Of a stretch of DNA of 20,973 bases, positions 17,193 to 20,973 are shown in pieces. Source of the stretch: Collodictyon triciliatum. Its lineage: Eukaryota; CRuMs. Positions within the stretch are counted from its first letter, which is position 1; every line of letters begins with the position of its first letter. The stretch lies in the NCBI GenBank assembly GCA_043381765.1, contig JBHJMP010001214.1, positions 1-20,973 on the forward strand, in the 5' to 3' direction. The translations under genes were made by a program, and so were the position numbers. The notes below the pieces were generated by a model. It was not told the origin of the DNA and did no database searches. It saw only the letters and a program-made list of their open reading frames with translations.

Positions 17193-17833
17193 GATGATGA
17201 ATCACGATTCTGATTTGCTGTCACATCTACCTGTCTATCTGCTTCTTGTCCCTTTTGCTGTTTACTATCTCTGTGTCGCTTCTTCGCTGCAAGTCTTTCC
17301 CACACACCCATTTTTCTTCCTGTTGTTGATGCCAAGTCTCGTATTATCCAAAGTTATTTTCTGGTTCTTTTCTGTGGTGGAGATTTTTTTGTAAATAAAG
17401 CCTGTGGTTCGGCAAGTCACCCACCATACTTTGATTTGTCGCTCTGTTCAATGAAGTCATCCGTAGAAGGTATGATGGAGCAAAAGTAGCCAGGGGCTGC
17501 TGATTTGTGTGTTTATTTGTGGATCTGTTCTTTGGCTGGTGTGCTGGGTTTTGGGTCTTTGATGCGTGGGCGTATCGTAAGATCGGCTCGTGGGAAGTCT
17601 GACTCGCTTGAGATAATGAGACTGGCGTTTGGAGAGAGAGCTGATCGTGGGAGGCATTTACCTCTTCATTCCAGATACCGTAGCTGTGTGGAAGTAATAG
17701 ATTCCTGGTTTTTTGTTGTTGTTTTTTCAGCCAACCTCTTGTCTTCTTTCATTTGATCTGGCGAGATTGTTGATAAAACAAAATTAAATAAAGAAGGTAA
17801 CTCTTCATCTTTTTGATCGGCCCTTTTGATTTG
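17193..17833. other. Intergenic region: RBR 3' UTR and kinase promoter
   Basis: A polyadenylation signal AATAAA occurs at 17394-17399, about 200 nt after the RBR stop. The stretch 17450-17700 is less AT-rich and open on both strands in places, but I see no recognisable domain or splice structure. Confidence 0.5.
17394..17399 (+). terminator. Polyadenylation signal of RBR gene
   Basis: AATAAA followed by a GT-rich stretch (GCCTGTGGTTCGG), the usual arrangement of a cleavage and polyadenylation site. Confidence 0.6.
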
Positions 17834-19125
17834 ATGCAAGAACCATCCAGTAGCAGTGGTATTGGGGAAAGTAATACTAATTCGGCCATTGGCAGCGCTT
17901 CGCAGTTTTTAAGCTTATCAGAGGTACACCAGTCTTTTCCATAGGATTTCTCGCGCCTTGCAAATGAGGCAACAGTGCCACTCTTATGCGTTTCTTGGTC
18001 CGCATTTTTGTGTCGAAGACCGTCCCGACTTTTTTTTTCCCCTTCATTCAACGTTTTTTTTTTCGAGGATAACATAACCAAGATATGAAATATGAATGGG
18101 TGTATTAGCTTCTAATTTTTATTTTGTTCTGAATAGAGTGTAAGAATGTGCGGTATATGGGGTTGCTTGAAGGCAGTTTTTACACCGAGTGATCGCCTGG
18201 TCGTCATCGACGGGAAAAGGTGATCGTATATCCATTCCTCTTGACTTCTCCAAAAAGAAAAGAAAAGAGGGAAACAGCCTCATGACACCATGCCTAAGCA
18301 ATACTGTATCGCACTCATTTTTGTAACAGTACATATTGGCTAATTGATTGATTTCATATCAGATATCGCACCTTGCAACTTCTTGGTGAGGGCGGTTTTT
18401 CGTTTGTATATCTTGTAGAGGAACTTTCTAGCGGTAAAAGATATGCCTTGAAAAAGATATTAGTCCAAGACCGTGAACAAAATGAGGTCAGCTTGGTTGA
18501 GATGATATACCTTCTACTGCTCGCTGTCATAGACACACACTGTATTTATATATAATTAAAATAGATATATGTGATTTTTAAAACATATCAGCTTCATCGC
18601 ATTCCGTTTCTTTATTTTTTCATTCCAATAAATTTGGGCTTTTATGTCATTGCAACAGTGCGCGCAACAAGAGATAGAAGTGCATAAAATCTTTGGCAAG
18701 CATCCAAATATACTGAGACTCTTGGGCTACACAACAAGGGATTTTCCCAACCGACCATATGCAAAGGAATACTTTATGCTTTTGCCATATTTTCGGGTAA
18801 GTTATTTCTCGCGTATGCTTCATTTCTATATTCTCACTGTTCTTCCCAATACACTCAGGGAATAAATATCTCTGCATTTTTTTTTATTTGTCCTTAGGGA
18901 GGAACTTTGCTTCATCATGTTGAGGATATGCACAAACGTGGACATTATTTTACGGAGAGGGAACTACTTATAATGTTCAAATCCATATGTGAAGGTCTCC
19001 GTGCATTCCACAAGCATACAACTCCATATGCACATCGCGATATCAAAGTAAAGAATAAGGAAAAAATGATACTTTGTATAGTGGGACGCTCCGTCCCCTT
19101 TCCTTACCATAGAGTAGTCACGCTT

Positions 19126-19221
<96 letters not shown>

Positions 19222-20179
19222 TTTAAGGTGCTCTTTGTTTTGAAAATCCAACAAAAATGGAAAACCGAGTGTGTATTTCTTTTAATCAATGAAAAATTGA
19301 GTTAAAATCCTACCCAAAAAACCATTCGTACTCACAGCCTGGCAATGTTCTGTTGGATGATAAAAAGACTCCTGTTCTGATGGACTTTGGGTCTGCGTGT
19401 CGAGCCAGGCTTGTTATTGAGGATGTTAGTCAAGCTAAAGCTTTAAGGGTATACCAACAATGATATTGTTTTGAATTTATCATGCTAAATTGTTGATTTT
19501 TTTTCTTGAAATAAAACAGAAGTCTTAACAACAATAAAAAAAAAAAACTTAAATGAAAATGAAAAAAAAAATAGGAGGCTGCATCAGAAAAATGCACGCT
19601 ACCATACAGACCACCTGAATTAGTGGACGTTCCCTCGAACTGCACCATCGATGAAAGGACGGATATATGGGTCTGTATCGCTTGATTTTATGTGTGTTAC
19701 ATGGAAACTATATCATGCATTCACAAAGTGCGACAACAAGCGTTTATGAGCGAATCTATTCCATTCAATATAATATGTTTTCCTCTCGTCCAGGAATGGA
19801 AATAAAATATGGTCTAATATCTGATGTCGGTGTAGTCGCTAGGATGCACTTTGTATTTCATGGCTTTCCATTACTCTCCGTTTGAGGGCCCTACCATGGC
19901 GAAGGCCAGTCTAGCGCTTGCGATTCAAAATGCAAAGATTCCGTTTCCGCAGGATACGAGGTTCAGCTACTATATCTTTTTTTTTCTCCCCTTACTCTCC
20001 CAACTTCACCGGGCATCAAAAGTAATTAACAAAATCAACAATTTAACATCAGGTACTCCCAGCGTGTTCATGATTTAATTCTATTCATGATGAATCCTAA
20101 AATCGCTGAAAGGCCATCCATCGATCTGGTACTTGCACGTCTGAATGAAATCATGCGCGCAAATCAGATAGTGATGTAG
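17834..20179 (+). CDS. STK16: STK16-type (NAK family) serine/threonine kinase, 347 aa
   Basis: Nine exons: 17834-17923, 18137-18219, 18363-18486, 18659-18796, 18898-19047, 19338-19448, 19575-19670, 19836-19960, 20053-20179; phases all match (1044 nt). Motifs: glycine loop LGEGGFSFVYLV (66-76), VAIK-type lysine K88 in YALKK, alpha-C glutamate about E104, catalytic loop HRDIKPGN (D193, N198), MDFGSA (D211), CTLPYRPPEL, ERTDIWSLGC and ERPSID. Order, spacing and the wording VVIDGKRY, HPNILRLLGY, LLPYFR, ERTDIW match STK16/MPSK1 closely, so an active kinase is expected. STK16 works at the Golgi/TGN and in secretion, and is lipid-anchored at its N-terminus. Here exon 2 carries a second in-frame ATG (18146) giving MCGIWGCLK, short and Cys-rich like STK16; starting at exon 1 adds a 33-residue Ser-rich extension. 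Both starts are possible. AATAAA lies 15 nt after the stop. It is slightly longer than human STK16 (305 aa). Confidence 0.95.
19126..19220. repeat. (TTG)n trinucleotide microsatellite
   Basis: About 31 uninterrupted TTG copies in intron 5 of the kinase gene (19048-19337). The leucine/glutamine/asparagine runs it would encode are intronic. Confidence 0.97.
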
Positions 20180-20194
20180 ACGAAAAAGAAAGAA

Positions 20195-20200
20195 AATAAA
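20195..20200 (+). terminator. Polyadenylation signal of kinase gene
   Basis: AATAAA, 15 nt after the kinase stop codon TAG at 20177-20179. Confidence 0.55.
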
Positions 20201-20257
20201 CAGAAGGAAACCTCCCAGTACAATTACAGCCGCGCCAATTAATATACATATTTACAG

Positions 20258-20375
20258 TGTTTGTTTGTTTGTTTGTTTGTTTGTTTGTTTGTTTGTTTGT
20301 TTGTTTGTTTGTTTGTTTGTTTGTTTGCTTGCTTGTTTGTTTGTTTGCTTGTTTGTTTGTTTGTTTGTTTGTTTT
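20258..20375. repeat. (TTTG)n tetranucleotide microsatellite
   Basis: About 29 copies of TTTG with a few CTTG variants near 20326-20350, immediately before a T-rich 3' splice-site-like TTTTTCAG at 20372-20379. Confidence 0.95.
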
Positions 20376-20379
20376 TCAG

Positions 20380-20789
20380 CATCAGTTAGAAGACATTCAT
20401 GTTTACTTTTGCAATTATTTAGCACGATTGGCAAGAGAAAAAACCAGTGTGGTAAATCTTGCAACTAACAAACGTCATCTTCGGCCCTTTCCACATAAAG
20501 GTTAATTGCTATGTCCCAAACGAATTAGGTAACGCCTTACGTTTGTGGTCTTCCGGTCTTGGAATCATCTGTTTTCCATTTTTCTGCGCGTGCAACAAAA
20601 TTCGTCGCGAGCATCGAACAGAATCGAGCAGTAATCGAAGATTCTTTCCCATTATGTGCAGGAATCGGGATTGGATCGACAAAATCCCTGCACATAACAA
20701 GATATTCCAGAAGAAGAATAGACGGACAGTTATTTGACAACAAATTTCTGCTTGCGTTCATTTGCTTCACAAAAAATAAAGAAAAGTAA
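20380..20789 (+). CDS. Two exon-like blocks of unknown identity, 110 codons
   Basis: A good acceptor (TTTTTCAG) opens block 1 at 20380-20451 (HQLEDIHVYFCNYLARLARE), which ends at donor GTAAAT. Block 2, 20529-20789, follows acceptor GAATTAG in the same phase and runs to TAA, with AATAAA inside its last codons. It contains VTPYVCGLPVLESSVFHF and LCAGIGIGSTKSLHITRYSR. I recognise no family. No start codon is visible, so it could be the 3' end of a gene or an alternative C-terminus of the kinase reached through a GTGATG donor at 20171 (phase 0 on both sides). The antisense strand is also partly open here, so even coding status is uncertain. Confidence 0.35.
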
Positions 20790-20874
20790 TTTTTTCGGGT
20801 TTCACTTTGGGCGTGCGAAAAAACAAACAAAAAAATAAGGAAGGAAGCAAGCTGCAATTAACGGACACAGCATT

Positions 20875-20909
20875 AAAAAAAAAAAAAAAAAAAAAGAAAA
20901 TAAAAAAAA

Positions 20910-20973
<64 letters not shown>
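20875..20973. repeat. Poly(A)-rich end of window
   Basis: About 100 nt of nearly pure A with a few T and G, running to the last base. It could be genomic low-complexity sequence or an assembly edge. Confidence 0.9.

Noticed and set aside
18964-19305. Poly-Gln, poly-Asn and poly-Leu frames
   Set aside because: Artefact of the intronic (TTG)n array in the kinase gene; the kinase reading continues after splicing.
20252-20505. Cys-Leu-Phe-Val repeat protein or Lys-Gln-Thr-Asn repeat protein
   Set aside because: Artefact of the (TTTG)n array; no start context or homologous domain.
20537-20857. Minus-strand frame beginning with a signal-peptide-like hydrophobic stretch
   Set aside because: It has no ATG at its start (TTG only), and the hydrophobic run comes from A/T-rich sequence.

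Overview
The window is nuclear DNA from an intron-rich, AT-rich unicellular eukaryote. Evidence: about 48 complete spliceosomal introns whose phases I could chain by hand, AATAAA signals shortly after stop codons, and many long microsatellites. A CCDC40 orthologue implies that the organism builds motile 9+2 cilia at some life stage. The mix of dense short introns, tri- and tetranucleotide arrays and ciliary genes suggests a free-living protist. A rhizarian/foraminiferan-like genome is my guess, not a demonstrated assignment. Both ends are low-complexity (a 9-bp repeat on the left, a poly(A) run on the right), so the window may be one assembly contig that stops in repeats.

Layout. (1) Minus strand, about 3348 to beyond the left edge: twelve small exons that reconstruct 455 residues of a soluble-adenylyl-cyclase-like (ADCY10-type) protein with two tandem class III cyclase homology domains. 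The first metal-binding Asp of C1 appears to be Lys. (2) Minus strand, 5720-4312: a 3-exon leucine-rich-repeat protein of 291 aa. (3) Plus strand, about 6697-8137: a 2-exon protein of unrecognised family. (4) Plus strand, 8920-14143: a 20-exon, 902-aa CCDC40/FAP172 orthologue (axonemal 96-nm ruler), including one GC-AG intron. (5) Plus strand, 14730-17192: a 7-exon, 504-aa RBR E3 ubiquitin ligase resembling RNF19. (6) Plus strand, 17834-20179: a 9-exon, 347-aa STK16-type kinase with all catalytic motifs intact. (7) Plus strand, 20380-20789: two exon-like blocks of unknown identity that could be a separate gene end or an alternative C-terminus of the kinase.

The genes are not an operon. Genes 1-2 run leftward and genes 3-6 rightward from a divergent intergenic region (5721-6696). 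The cyclase-like protein and CCDC40 are both plausibly ciliary, but nothing else shows a shared pathway. The main unusual features are the divergent tandem cyclase-like protein, which is split into exons as short as 58 nt; a relaxed 5' splice-site consensus (T at intron position +3 in 15 of 49 donors); and recurrent T-run/A-run palindromes, mostly in introns.
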